A stretch of 64,000 nt of DNA from Desulfovibrio sp. JC022 (GCF_010470665.1 NZ_VOPZ01000012.1:62001-126000); one strand, 5' to 3'; positions 48,109 through 56,990 are shown, numbered from the stretch's first letter. A program made the numbers and translations. Notes: generated from the sequence alone by a model not told the origin.

Positions 48109-49158
48109 ATGAAAGTTACTTGTCCCGAGTGCGATTTCAGCAGTGAAATCCCAGTAGATAAAATTCCGGCCAGTGCGCAACTTGCCACCTGCCCTAAATG
48201 TCAGGCCAAATTCAAATTCAGAGATCTGGATCAGGATACACCATCGGTCCCCGGATTGGCTCCTGAAGACATCAGCCATCCGCAACCGGATGAAGCAGAA
48301 TATCAGGATCCCGCAGCCTATGCTGAACAACACACTCAGGAAGAACAATCTCCTGATGAACAGAACTACGAACAACCTGCTCCCTATGACGAACAGTTCG
48401 GACAGCAACAGGACCAAATTAACGACGAACCGGTTCAAGAAGAAAAATCCGACATCTGGCAGCGTCTTGATTCCATGAAACCTGAAGAGGACCTTCATGA
48501 AGAACACGCTTACGCAGCCGAGTCACACAATGAAGGGAACGAGGTTCCTTTTGAAAATCTTGAAACGTACGGATTTTTCCCCGGCCTTTTCCTGACCATC
48601 AAACAGGTCATCCTTTCCCCGGCAACTTTTTTCAAGAATATGCCGCTCAAAGGATTTTTGATGCCTTTGTTCTTCTTTATTCTGCTGGCTGAATTTCAGG
48701 AAATCTGCAATTTCGTCTGGGCCATGACCGGAGTCGATACTTCTATGGGGACCGATGTAGGACAAATCATGGACGAGTCCATAATTGCTGATTCCCTGCA
48801 AGACGGAACCGGGCCGGCATTGCTATCCCTGCTGCTCTACCCGCTAATGCTGGCAGGAATCAGTTTCCCGCTAATCGGCATAACCCACATTATGCTCATG
48901 ATATTCGGTGCAGGAGACCGTGGTTATCAGGCCACATTCAGGGCCACTGCCTATTCTTACGCTCCCATCATTCTTTGTATTATCCCCATTGTAGGTGATA
49001 TGATCGGTGCGCTTATAAGTGTGGCTATTTCCATCATCGCCTACAAAAATATCCATAATACGACCTACATGCGAGTTGTTCTTTCAATGGTAATGCCCAT
49101 TGTGTTACTATTGGTCATTCTGGGCTTCTACATGCAGTTCAACCAGCCCACAATCTAG
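48109..49158 (+). CDS. Zinc-ribbon and Yip1-domain membrane protein
   Basis: This 349-residue protein opens with an MJ0042-type zinc ribbon (VTCPECDFSSEIP and ATCPKCQAKFKF, Cys5, Cys8, Cys28, Cys31), has a long acidic Gln- and Glu-rich linker (about residues 40-145), then a Yip1-like membrane domain with a LTIKQVILSPATFFKNMP start and five or so hydrophobic helices. Such zinc-ribbon proteins are common in delta-proteobacteria and their role is unclear. Following gene 49177-49512 is 18 bases away and probably co-transcribed. Confidence 0.82.
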   Translation: MKVTCPECDFSSEIPVDKIPASAQLATCPKCQAKFKFRDLDQDTPSVPGLAPEDISHPQPDEAEYQDPAAYAEQHTQEEQSPDEQNYEQPAPYDEQFGQQQDQINDEPVQEEKSDIWQRLDSMKPEEDLHEEHAYAAESHNEGNEVPFENLETYGFFPGLFLTIKQVILSPATFFKNMPLKGFLMPLFFFILLAEFQEICNFVWAMTGVDTSMGTDVGQIMDESIIADSLQDGTGPALLSLLLYPLMLAGISFPLIGITHIMLMIFGAGDRGYQATFRATAYSYAPIILCIIPIVGDMIGALISVAISIIAYKNIHNTTYMRVVLSMVMPIVLLLVILGFYMQFNQPTI

Positions 49159-49176
49159 GTCTTGCCGGGGATATTT

Positions 49177-49512
49177 ATGTTTGGATGGATCAAAGGAAAA
49201 GTTGCCAATGCAAAGGAACGGGTTCGCATTGCAAAGGAAATTAATCCCAAAAGCTTCAGAGTAATGGCCAGGGAAATTTCCGAACTTGCAGATGCCTGCT
49301 CGCAAGTATGCTCGCCCAAAAGCGACCTGTTGCAAAGAGTAGAAAAAATTAAGGGCGAAATGGAGCAACTGACCGAACTGACCCGGCAACCGGAATTCAA
49401 GAAACTCTCCGTACAACGCAGAATGGAACTGAGAGAAAGCATGATCCAGTCAAAAGAGCAGATACTTGAATCCATGCAAGAGGCACCATCCCCGACCAAA
49501 CTGATACAGTAA
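49177..49512 (+). CDS. Small coiled-coil cytosolic protein
   Basis: This 111-residue protein starts at an ATG after GGGG, opens MFGWIKGKVANAKER and is highly helical and charged throughout, including LLQRVEKIKGEMEQLTEL. It has no signal or membrane segment. No family recognised; it lies immediately after the Yip1-domain gene and before a terminator. Confidence 0.65.
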   Translation: MFGWIKGKVANAKERVRIAKEINPKSFRVMAREISELADACSQVCSPKSDLLQRVEKIKGEMEQLTELTRQPEFKKLSVQRRMELRESMIQSKEQILESMQEAPSPTKLIQ

Positions 49513-49518
49513 AAATCA

Positions 49519-49551
49519 AAAGCGGTTCTTCGAAAGAAGAACCGCTTTTTC
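49519..49551 (+). terminator. Terminator of the Yip1-domain operon
   Basis: AAAGCGGTTCTT / AAGAACCGCTTTTT stem with CGAA loop, directly after the 49512 stop. Confidence 0.93.
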
Positions 49552-49650
49552 ATTACCGTAAATCACACGGCATAAATATTGCTGTTATTTTAGCAACTAT
49601 TTTATGGTCAATTTTCAGACACTTTTTTAAACCCAACCCCGGTTGCTGAT

Positions 49651-50793
49651 ATGAAAAAATATTTGCTGATCCTTCTGCTGGCCTTGTCAGCTTGCACCCA
49701 TTTTGAACCGCAGCTCGCCACCCAATCCATCTACTATCAGGATGCCGAGGTGTCACTGTCGCAGCTAATGGTCTACTCAAGGCCTGAAAAGCCGCACTAC
49801 GGACCGCTTTCCGCTCTTTTCTATCCCTTTCATGTTACCCAGACCATGTACAAAGGAAGTGATTGGGGACAACGGGTAGCTAAAGGCATCTGGCAAAACT
49901 GGACAGGCCTGCAAGTTTTCCCATCCATGGTCTATGACGACAACCTGACCTACCGGGGGCTGGACGAAGCACTTTTCACCGCCCGTTCACGCGGCTACGA
50001 CCTGCTGGTAGTCGGTTTTGTGCCCTATCTCTATCTGGGACACACCATGGACGATTCCGCTGTCTCTGTTCAAGTTAAGATCTACGAGACCAAACGCGGA
50101 CAGCTGGTCTGCTCCTTTGAACAAAGCGGACGCATTGAAAAGAAAATGGATGACGACTTCATCATAGTGAAACGCGAACACCGCATGCCGGACTCAGCCT
50201 TCTATAAAATCATTCAAGCCATTGCCACAGATATGGCCGTGCCACTCACCTCGTGGGCACGTTACGAAAAAACCAACAAAGGCATGGTCGCCGCACTGAT
50301 GCCCAATATGGTAGAAATGCAGGCCCCCCCGCAAAACGGACAGCCCATGCAGCAAAGCACAGCACCACAGCAAAAGCAGACCGTAACAGCAAGGAAAGCT
50401 ACACCGAAAACACCCCCTGCACAGGCTCCCGAAAAACAAGCCAAACCTCGTTCCATCAACCTTGCTGTGCAATTCGACGTGGACTCTTCCCAGATCAAAC
50501 CGGAATCATATCCGCTGCTGAACGAACTGGGCAAAGCACTGATTAGCGAAAGACTAAAAAATAAAAGAGTCATCATCGGTGGTCATACCGATTCAGATGC
50601 CAGCCCGGAATACAACACCAAACTGAGCAAGGAGCGGGCGGAAGCGGTCAAGAAATACCTGACCGACAACTTTCCCATCGCGCAGCAACGCATCGGCACA
50701 ACAGGTTTCGGCGAGTCCAACCCGCTGGTGCCCAATACGAGCAAGTACAATAAACTACTCAACAGACGGGTACAGGTTTCTATCGCGCCATAA
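49651..50793 (+). CDS. OmpA-family lipoprotein
   Basis: This 380-residue lipoprotein has a signal ending in LALSAC with lipidated Cys15. Its middle part (about residues 60-210) has a conserved-looking fold with RGYDLLVVGFVPYLYLG. A Pro/Gln/Lys-rich linker precedes a C-terminal OmpA-like peptidoglycan-binding domain (NLAVQFDVDSSQIKPE, GGHTDSDASPEYN, LSKERAEAVKKYL, GFGESNPLVPN and NRRVQV). It would tether the outer membrane to the wall. It is monocistronic, with a hairpin downstream. Confidence 0.9.
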   Translation: MKKYLLILLLALSACTHFEPQLATQSIYYQDAEVSLSQLMVYSRPEKPHYGPLSALFYPFHVTQTMYKGSDWGQRVAKGIWQNWTGLQVFPSMVYDDNLTYRGLDEALFTARSRGYDLLVVGFVPYLYLGHTMDDSAVSVQVKIYETKRGQLVCSFEQSGRIEKKMDDDFIIVKREHRMPDSAFYKIIQAIATDMAVPLTSWARYEKTNKGMVAALMPNMVEMQAPPQNGQPMQQSTAPQQKQTVTARKATPKTPPAQAPEKQAKPRSINLAVQFDVDSSQIKPESYPLLNELGKALISERLKNKRVIIGGHTDSDASPEYNTKLSKERAEAVKKYLTDNFPIAQQRIGTTGFGESNPLVPNTSKYNKLLNRRVQVSIAP

Positions 50794-50800
50794 TAAGAAA

Positions 50801-50824
50801 GCCCCGCACGTAAACGTGCGGGGC
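50801..50824. terminator. Bidirectional hairpin between convergent genes
   Basis: A perfect 10-bp stem GCCCCGCACG / CGTGCGGGGC with TAAA loop. T-rich sequence follows on the minus-strand exit, so it suits the gene ending at 50854 as well as the OmpA gene. Confidence 0.7.
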
Positions 50825-50853
50825 GAATTGATTAGCTTAAACGGCAGAAAGCT

Positions 50854-51186
50854 TTAAAATAAAACCTTCCAGCCTGTGCAGAATATCATTGGAAGTACAT
50901 CCTTGACCCAGACGAACCTATCAGTCCGTGCAACTTTCATACAGTATGAAAGCAAATGACTGGAAGAAATAAAGGATACTTTCCAAAAGAATTCTTCCAA
51001 GGAGTCCCCGCCAAGCTCACCCAGTGCAACAGGAGTAATGTCGCAATAGATGTTAATCCTGATCAGTCTGTTAGCACAGACTGCAACTAACCGGGAAGTC
51101 CGTTTAATGTTAGAGATAGTTACACAATTGACAAAATCCCCCTGCCCCTTATCAATCAACTGATTAAGTCTATTAATTATAGACAT
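50854..51186 (-). CDS. Hypothetical protein
   Basis: This 110-residue product starts at an ATG with a good AGGAGAAGG ribosome site (a GTG one codon upstream is possible). It shows no signal peptide or known motif and is slightly hydrophobic and cysteine-containing toward the C-terminus (SSSHLLSYCMKVAR). It lies alone, convergent with the OmpA lipoprotein gene. I cannot assign a function, but the ribosome site and hairpin downstream support it as a gene. Confidence 0.55.
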   Translation of the reverse strand: MSIINRLNQLIDKGQGDFVNCVTISNIKRTSRLVAVCANRLIRINIYCDITPVALGELGGDSLEEFFWKVSFISSSHLLSYCMKVARTDRFVWVKDVLPMIFCTGWKVLF

Positions 51187-51353
51187 CACCTTCTCCTAAA
51201 ATTGTTAATTATTTCAATGCATTAACTAAACAACTAGGATAAACCAATCCGTACACGGGCCAACACCCGAACTGTCAGACAGGTAACTATATTATGAAGG
51301 AAAACCGCAGAAAGGATATTTTTTGAAGGACATGCTTGACACGGGAGGCGTTT

Positions 51354-51428
51354 ATGATTAAATATCGCGTCTCCCAGCGTGATTCTGACAATTTTGGTTG
51401 GAACTTCGATTTCAGAGATCACGACTAG
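51354..51428 (+). CDS. Candidate 24-residue micro-protein
   Basis: A 24-codon frame begins at ATG 51354 after a strong GGGAGG ribosome site with 5-base spacing and ends nine bases before a terminator. The peptide is hydrophilic with an acidic, aromatic C-terminus (NFGWNFDFRDHD). A -35-like TTGACA lies at 51336-51341, just before the ribosome site, so an alternative is that the -10 lies inside this frame and the product is a small RNA. No homologue is known to me. Confidence 0.45.
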   Translation: MIKYRVSQRDSDNFGWNFDFRDHD

Positions 51429-51436
51429 GTATGTCG

Positions 51437-51474
51437 AGGGGTCGCTTCATTATGCGGCCCCTTTAGTTTTTTGA
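51437..51474 (+). terminator. Terminator of the micro-ORF
   Basis: GGGGTCGC / GCGGCCCC stem with one G-U pair, then TTTAGTTTTTT. Confidence 0.75.
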
Positions 51475-51714
51475 TACTTTTTTCATATCTACCTCCTTTG
51501 AAGTGGCGCATCTTGGACAAAAAAAAAGGAGAAATGGTGTGCACACTGACCATCCCCTCCCTTCACAAAACATGCAAAGCTCTATGGTCTTTCTATATAA
51601 GAAACCCTGGTTTTAAAATTAGTAGCCTACGCATATTTATCCTCATTTGTTATACAACCTTTCGGCCTGACTAAGCACCCTTAATCCGAACCGTTGATTA
51701 TTATTTAAAACAGA

Positions 51715-51730
51715 TTGACCCGTCGGTCAA
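51715..51730. promoter_or_regulatory. Inverted repeat resembling a TetR-family operator
   Basis: TTGACC-CGTC-GGTCAA, a 6-bp perfect palindrome with 4-base spacer. It resembles TetR/AcrR operators in layout, but no TetR gene lies nearby. Confidence 0.35.
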
Positions 51731-52014
51731 CGAAAAATACGAGCCCTTTTTTTCACAATACGAAAAGACACCTCGCGCAAAGCGTAACTCTCTGATTTTA
51801 TTACACTACAATATTTGTACAAAACTCAAAAAACTCTATATATACTACTAATAACGAAAACACTCGCCACAACTATTGACTAAGACCACCGACGGTGATA
51901 TTCGAAAATGTATAATATTTTCAAAATTGAACATTAATATTAACATTAACTTTACATACACGAGCATCAATTTGATCTCCGAATCAATACTACAACATTA
52001 ATTATTTATAAATT

Positions 52015-53070
52015 ATGTTAGACATATCCCAACACGACTTCGCGAACAAAATAAAAATTCTCTATAAAGCATTTTCACGCAACGGTCTCGCCCATAAACT
52101 CAAACACACCGAATCTGATTTGAGAAATGGAGTAAAGGGCATAACAATTCACTCTCTCGACAAGTACCGGAAAGAGGAAATATCTCCAAAACAAGAAAGT
52201 ATCATATTCCTCGCTCAAGCCACAAATCTCAAACCAGAAGACTTCGCCTCATCTGTAGGCGTCCCCCTCTTTATAAACAGCATAATAAACAACAATCACA
52301 CATTATCAGAAGACAGAAAAAAAGAACTCTACAAAATATCCGAAAGAAGCAAAGCACCGGATGAGGCACTATATATTCCGAGCATGATTCAACACAATCC
52401 AAAACTTATTCCGTCTGAAGGGTGGGTCAAAAACCTTCTTGGAAACTTTTACATTTACCACCACAGCCTTTCTGGAAACGGACGCATTGCCCGTGGACAT
52501 ATGTCAATCCACACTATTAACAAGCACAACTTCTCAGTCGACTGCACTTGGAAGATTGAAAAAGATGCCCCCGCAACCAAGTACAAAGGTGTCGCTTTTA
52601 TCATCAGCCGCAAGCTTTATTTCTTCCTTGAAAGCGAAGATTTCAGAGAAATAGTAGTCATCATCACCAATTCTCCTGAGGAAATTGTCAGCAAAAACTC
52701 CCTGACCCTACATGGCATAATATCAGCTGGCGATGACTCCAGAAGACATCTGCGCCCTATTCCGGCCAGTTCGCTGGTGTATATACACCCAATCCCCAAG
52801 AGCATACCTACAAAAACAATTCAGGAAGATGTGTGCGTAATCAGAAGCAATGAGCTCACACAAGAACTAAGAAACTCAGACTATGATGCTATCCGCTACC
52901 ATAAAGACCTCGTTGAATACTTGGAACCAAATCCTGAATTTAAAAAAATATTACGCAGTGACACTCCGGAACGAAATATCTACCGTAAACACTTGAAATC
53001 CAGTGACACAAGAAAAAACCGTAGGGTCCCTAAATTCAATCGGTTCGCTCGTAAATTCAATAAAGACTAA
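52015..53070 (+). CDS. Orphan protein with possible XRE-like N-terminus, AT-rich
   Basis: This 351-residue protein is encoded by DNA noticeably richer in A and T than its neighbours, and it has no ribosome site before the ATG. The N-terminal part (about residues 38-80, including LDKYRKEEISPKQESIIFLAQAT and EDFASSVGV) resembles part of a helix-turn-helix of the XRE kind, in weak form. The middle has beta-rich segments (NNFSVDCTWKIEKD-like) and the last 25 residues are strongly basic. Function unknown; horizontal acquisition is inferred from composition and isolation. Confidence 0.6.
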   Translation: MLDISQHDFANKIKILYKAFSRNGLAHKLKHTESDLRNGVKGITIHSLDKYRKEEISPKQESIIFLAQATNLKPEDFASSVGVPLFINSIINNNHTLSEDRKKELYKISERSKAPDEALYIPSMIQHNPKLIPSEGWVKNLLGNFYIYHHSLSGNGRIARGHMSIHTINKHNFSVDCTWKIEKDAPATKYKGVAFIISRKLYFFLESEDFREIVVIITNSPEEIVSKNSLTLHGIISAGDDSRRHLRPIPASSLVYIHPIPKSIPTKTIQEDVCVIRSNELTQELRNSDYDAIRYHKDLVEYLEPNPEFKKILRSDTPERNIYRKHLKSSDTRKNRRVPKFNRFARKFNKD

Positions 53071-53403
53071 CAACTCATATTTATTGGGCAACACCTCCTC
53101 ACCTAAGAAATACACACCGACCGGGGAGGTTTTTCATTTTTAGACATCAATGAATGAGAACAAAACTCAATTATTTTACTTTATTTTTCAACACCTTAAT
53201 CCGCACAACACAAGCCCTTATTTTGCCCTTTTCCCCAGCCTTCATTTATGTTACTTCAAAACTCGCTCTCTCGTTACGCATAATCGATTGATTTTCCCGG
53301 TTGACGGCAAGCAAACAGTAATTATTATTACTTCACAGCATGGGAAAACATCGTCAAAACTGATAGCCTGGCTCGCTTTACGCAGCTAGGGAGGATTTTA
53401 TAA
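53071..53403. other. Intergenic region upstream of the haem operon
   Basis: About 330 bases without a supported gene; an open frame from 53150 lacks coding character and a ribosome site. A weak hairpin ACCTCC / GGAGGT with a long loop lies at 53094-53130 and may end transcription of the 52015 gene. The ahb operon promoter must lie here but I cannot place it. Confidence 0.4.
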
Positions 53404-54588
53404 ATGATTGGTATTTCTAAACTTTACTGTGGCGCGGTAGAATCTTCCGATGCCCTGCGTTACGGTCGTGAATCCGGCAAACTGCCTTCACATCTTTTGC
53501 AGTTTTCCAAAGATAAAAAGCCTGTTGTTGTCTGGAACATGACCAGACGCTGCAACCTTAAGTGTGTTCACTGTTACGCACAGGCTGTTGATCCTGACGG
53601 ACAGGATGAAATTTCCACCTCGCAGGCCAAAACAATCATTGATGATCTCGCAGCATTCGGCGCGCCTGTAATGCTTTTCTCCGGCGGAGAGCCACTGGTA
53701 CGCAAAGACCTCGTTGAGCTGGCAAGCTACGCCACCAGCAAAGGTATGCGTGCGGTTATCTCCACCAACGGTACCCTGATCACCAAGGAAAAAGCCCGCG
53801 AACTGAAAGAAGTGGGTCTTTCCTATGTAGGTATTTCCATTGACGGAACCGAAGAAACCCACGACAAATTCCGCGGCGTTCCCGGTTCTTACAAGAAAGC
53901 ACTTCAGGCTGTTGAAAACTGTAAAGCCGAAGGTCTGAAAGTCGGTCTGCGTTTTACCATCAACAAACGTAACTGGACTGAAGTTCCTTCCGTATTTCAG
54001 GTTCTGAAAGACCTCGAAGTCCCCAGAGCATGTTTCTACCATCTGGTATACTCCGGCCGTGGCTCCGAACTCATCAAAGAAGATTTGAGCCATGCTGAAA
54101 GCCGCCAGCTGCTTGACCTGATCATGGACGAGACCAAAGCTCTCTACGATGCAGGCATGCCCAAAGAAATCCTCACCGTTGATAACCACGCTGACGGTGT
54201 GTACGTCTACCAGCGTCTGCTGAAAGAAGATCCCGAGCGCGCCAAAGAAGTGCTTGAACTGCTCCAGTTCAACGAAGGCAACAACTCCGGTCGCGGTATC
54301 GGTTGTATCTCCTGGGACGGTCAGGTTCACGCTGACCAGTTCTGGCGCAACCACACCTTCGGTAACGTTCTGGAACGTCCTTTCTCCGAAATCTGGATGG
54401 ACGAAAAGATCGAACTCCTGCACAAGCTCAAAGATAAAAAAGCCCACGTGGGCGGACGCTGTGCAGAATGTCGTTACCTGAACATCTGTGGCGGTAACTT
54501 CCGTGCCCGCGCAGAAGCATACCACGGCGACATCTGGGCAGAAGATCCGGCTTGTTACCTCACTGATGAGGAAATCAAGAAGGACTAG
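53404..54588 (+). CDS. ahbC: 12,18-didecarboxysiroheme deacetylase (radical SAM)
   Basis: AhbC removes the acetate side chains of didecarboxysiroheme to give Fe-coproporphyrin in the alternative haem pathway. The 394-residue protein has the SAM cluster motif TRRCNLKCVHCYAQA (Cys50, Cys54, Cys57), the SAM-binding FSGGEPLVRKDL, and a C-terminal SPASM-like cluster region with GRCAECRYLNICGGN. The ribosome site is AGGGAGGA. It leads the ahbC-hemB-ahbD-ahbA operon, the known arrangement in Desulfovibrio. Confidence 0.94.
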   Translation: MIGISKLYCGAVESSDALRYGRESGKLPSHLLQFSKDKKPVVVWNMTRRCNLKCVHCYAQAVDPDGQDEISTSQAKTIIDDLAAFGAPVMLFSGGEPLVRKDLVELASYATSKGMRAVISTNGTLITKEKARELKEVGLSYVGISIDGTEETHDKFRGVPGSYKKALQAVENCKAEGLKVGLRFTINKRNWTEVPSVFQVLKDLEVPRACFYHLVYSGRGSELIKEDLSHAESRQLLDLIMDETKALYDAGMPKEILTVDNHADGVYVYQRLLKEDPERAKEVLELLQFNEGNNSGRGIGCISWDGQVHADQFWRNHTFGNVLERPFSEIWMDEKIELLHKLKDKKAHVGGRCAECRYLNICGGNFRARAEAYHGDIWAEDPACYLTDEEIKKD

Positions 54589-54643
54589 GCCCGCCTGTTT
54601 TGACAAGATTTGCAAGACAGTCGTCCTGTCGACGATAGATATT

Positions 54644-54683
54644 ACTAAATCCCGGCGGGCCACTAGGTCTGCCGGGATTTAGT
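54644..54683 (+). terminator. Strong hairpin between ahbC and hemB
   Basis: A near-perfect stem ACTAAATCCCGGC / GCCGGGATTTAGT with inner GCC/GGT pairing. It lacks a T run, so it may attenuate or protect transcript ends between ahbC and hemB. Confidence 0.65.
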
Positions 54684-54723
54684 ATTATATCAATATAAAA
54701 TTTTACTATAAGGAAGGCCTGAG

Positions 54724-55707
54724 ATGGTATTCGACTTCCACCGCGGACGCAGACTCCGTAGAACACCAGTCATCCGCGACCTCGTGCGTGAAACCACCCT
54801 TTCCGCCAATGATCTTATGATGCCCTACTTCGTCTATGAAACAGACGATGAAAATTTCAAAAAAGAAGTTTCCTCCATGCCCGGTCAGTTTCAGCTCAGC
54901 CTGAAACAACTAGAAATCAAGGTTGAGGAAGCTATTACAAACGGCCTCAAGAGCCTGATTCTTTTCGGCATTCCCGCTGAAAAGAACCCCGCAGGCACTC
55001 AGGCATACGCCGAGGACGGCATTGTCCAGCAGGCAGTGCGCATGCTCAAAAAACGCTGGCCCGCACTGCTGGTCTGCACAGACGTATGCCTGTGTGAATT
55101 CACTTCCCACGGACATTGCGGTCTGGTTAAGGACGAAGAAATACTTAACGATGCAACACTGGACCTGCTGGCAAAAACTGCCCTTTCTCACGCAAAAGCA
55201 GGCGCTGACATGGTTGCACCTTCAGACATGATGGACGGACGTGTTGCCGCCATCCGTGAAATCCTGGATGAAAACGGCTACGAAGACCTGCCGCTTATGT
55301 CGTATGCAGTTAAATACGCATCCGGCTACTATGGTCCTTTCCGTGAAGCTGCAGAAGGCGCACCTCAATTCGGTGACCGCAAGACCTACCAAATGGACCC
55401 TGCCAACGCCCGTGAAGGCCTGCGTGAAGCAGCAGCCGACGTGATCGAAGGCGCGGACATCCTCATGGTCAAACCTGCCGGACCTTACATGGATATCATC
55501 CGTCAGACCCGTGATAATTTTGACCTGCCCGTGGCGGCTTATCAGGTCAGCGGCGAATATTCCATGATCAAGGCTGCTGCACTTAACGGCTGGATCGATG
55601 AAAAATCCGTGGTTCATGAATCCCTCATCGGCCTAAAACGGGCCGGGGCAGACTTGATCCTGACTTACTTTACTGAAGACGTACTCAAACGACTGAGCGA
55701 GAAATAA
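54724..55707 (+). CDS. hemB: Porphobilinogen synthase (5-aminolevulinate dehydratase)
   Basis: HemB joins two 5-aminolevulinate molecules to porphobilinogen. The 327-residue product has the zinc-binding CTDVCLCEFTSHGHCG (Cys118, 122, 124, 132), the allosteric and active-site lysines in YAVKYASGYYGPFR (Lys197) and MVKPAGPYMD (Lys250), and PSDMMDGRV. It is the shared early enzyme for siroheme, haem and cobalamin. ahbD begins one base after its stop. Confidence 0.97.
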   Translation: MVFDFHRGRRLRRTPVIRDLVRETTLSANDLMMPYFVYETDDENFKKEVSSMPGQFQLSLKQLEIKVEEAITNGLKSLILFGIPAEKNPAGTQAYAEDGIVQQAVRMLKKRWPALLVCTDVCLCEFTSHGHCGLVKDEEILNDATLDLLAKTALSHAKAGADMVAPSDMMDGRVAAIREILDENGYEDLPLMSYAVKYASGYYGPFREAAEGAPQFGDRKTYQMDPANAREGLREAAADVIEGADILMVKPAGPYMDIIRQTRDNFDLPVAAYQVSGEYSMIKAAALNGWIDEKSVVHESLIGLKRAGADLILTYFTEDVLKRLSEK

Positions 55708-55708
55708 T

Positions 55709-56893
55709 ATGAGCGATAAAAAAATGACAGGCGGACACCCCGGAGGTCATCCAGGTGGAAAACCGGGCCATCCCGGAGGCGGACATCCCGGAGGTCATCC
55801 GGGCGTACATCCTATTCCCCAGAAGAACGCTGACGGATCTCCCCCGCTGCGTCTGATCGCATGGGAAATCACCCGTTCCTGTAACCTAGCCTGCAAGCAT
55901 TGTAGAGCCGAAGCGCACCCTGAGCCTTATCCGGGTGAACTTTCCACTGAAGAAGCAAAAGCACTTATCGATACATTTCCTGAAACCGGGGACCCGATCA
56001 TCATCTTCACCGGCGGCGAACCACTGCTGCGCCATGATGTCTTCGAACTGGTTTCCTACGCCAATGACAAAGGTCTGCGTTGCGTAATGGCACCCAACGG
56101 TACCCTGCTCACCGCAGAAAATTCCGTACAGCTCAAGGAAGTGGGCATCCAGCGTTGCTCAATCTCCATTGATGCGAAAGAAGCAAAATACCACGATGAA
56201 TTCCGCGGCGAAAAAGGCGCATTTGATATGTCCATGCAGGGCATCCAGTATCTGAAAGATGCCGGAATCGAGTTCCAGATCAACACTACTGTGACTCGCA
56301 ATAACCTGCACATGTTCAAGGATATCTTTCATCTGGCCAAAGACCTTGGTGCATCCGCATGGCACATTTTCCTGCTGGTTCCCACCGGACGCGCGTCTGA
56401 ACTTGGTGCGGAAGTAATTTCCGCAGATGAGTACGAAGAAGTCCTTAACTGGTTCTACGATTTTCAAAAGACCACCGATATGCAGCTCAAGGCCACCTGC
56501 GCACCGCATTATCACCGTATTCTGCGCCAGCGCGCCAAAGAAGAAGGCATTCCGGTCAACTTTGAAAACTTCGGACTGGATGCAGTCAGCCGTGGTTGCC
56601 TCGGCGGCGTAGGCTTCTGCTTCATTTCCCATCGCGGACAGGTGCAGCCCTGCGGCTATCTTGATCTGGACTGCGGCAACGTGCGCGAGATTCCATTCCC
56701 GGAAATCTGGGCCAAATCACCGCAATTCCTGAACCTGCGCAACCCCGACACCTACGACGGCAAGTGCGGACACTGCGAATATGAAAAAGTCTGCGGCGGC
56801 TGCCGTGCGCGCGCGCAGACCATGGAAGATAACTACCTCGGACCTGAACCGCTCTGCTCTTACGAGCCGAAGAAAAAATCCAAAAAGGCTTAA
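55709..56893 (+). CDS. ahbD: Radical SAM haem synthase AhbD with His/Gly-rich N-terminus
   Basis: AhbD carries out the last step, converting Fe-coproporphyrin to haem by oxidative decarboxylation of two propionates. The 394-residue protein has the SAM cluster motif TRSCNLACKHCRAEA (Cys58, 62, 65), FTGGEPLLRHDV and a C-terminal cysteine cluster (GKCGHCEYEKVCGGC). Residues 8-36 are an unusual repeat of Gly-His-Pro with six histidines that could bind metal such as iron, nickel or zinc. It is coupled to hemB. Confidence 0.93.
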   Translation: MSDKKMTGGHPGGHPGGKPGHPGGGHPGGHPGVHPIPQKNADGSPPLRLIAWEITRSCNLACKHCRAEAHPEPYPGELSTEEAKALIDTFPETGDPIIIFTGGEPLLRHDVFELVSYANDKGLRCVMAPNGTLLTAENSVQLKEVGIQRCSISIDAKEAKYHDEFRGEKGAFDMSMQGIQYLKDAGIEFQINTTVTRNNLHMFKDIFHLAKDLGASAWHIFLLVPTGRASELGAEVISADEYEEVLNWFYDFQKTTDMQLKATCAPHYHRILRQRAKEEGIPVNFENFGLDAVSRGCLGGVGFCFISHRGQVQPCGYLDLDCGNVREIPFPEIWAKSPQFLNLRNPDTYDGKCGHCEYEKVCGGCRARAQTMEDNYLGPEPLCSYEPKKKSKKA

Positions 56894-56897
56894 TTTT

Positions 56898-56990
56898 GAT
56901 GCGCTTCGCGCTTTTTGACAATTTGATTTCGCCTCCGGCGTCCAAAGGGGACAATCCCCTTTGGAATCCTTAAGGATTTTAATTGCTGGA
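56898..56990. repeat. Intergenic hairpin repeat of a second type
   Basis: Contains GCGCTTCGCGC, then TTCGCCTCCGGCG and a perfect hairpin CCAAAGGGGA / TCCCCTTTGG. It shares the CCTCCGGCG motif with the other repeat but differs in the rest. It lies between ahbD and the next gene. Confidence 0.6.

Larger units (their letters stand above)
51187..52014. other. AT-rich gene-poor region
   Basis: About 830 bases with no large gene. It holds a micro-ORF (51354-51428), its terminator (51437-51474) and an inverted repeat TTGACC-N4-GGTCAA (51715-51730). On the minus strand, a perfect AAAGGAGGT (complement of 51492-51500) precedes a 7-codon reading frame that runs into the terminator. The stretch 51731-52014 is very AT-rich and should contain the promoter of the gene at 52015. 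Other frames here, including 51471-51674, look accidental. Confidence 0.5.

Noticed and set aside
51471-51674. 67-residue plus-strand frame
   Set aside because: It starts inside the terminator and shows no coding character; an internal ATG at 51535 has AGGAG nearby but the peptide has no recognisable feature.
53150-53389. 79-residue frame upstream of ahbC
   Set aside because: No ribosome site, odd composition; more likely the promoter region.
53488-54663. 391-residue open frame antisense to ahbC
   Set aside because: Antisense shadow of a highly biased gene; no domain or ribosome site.
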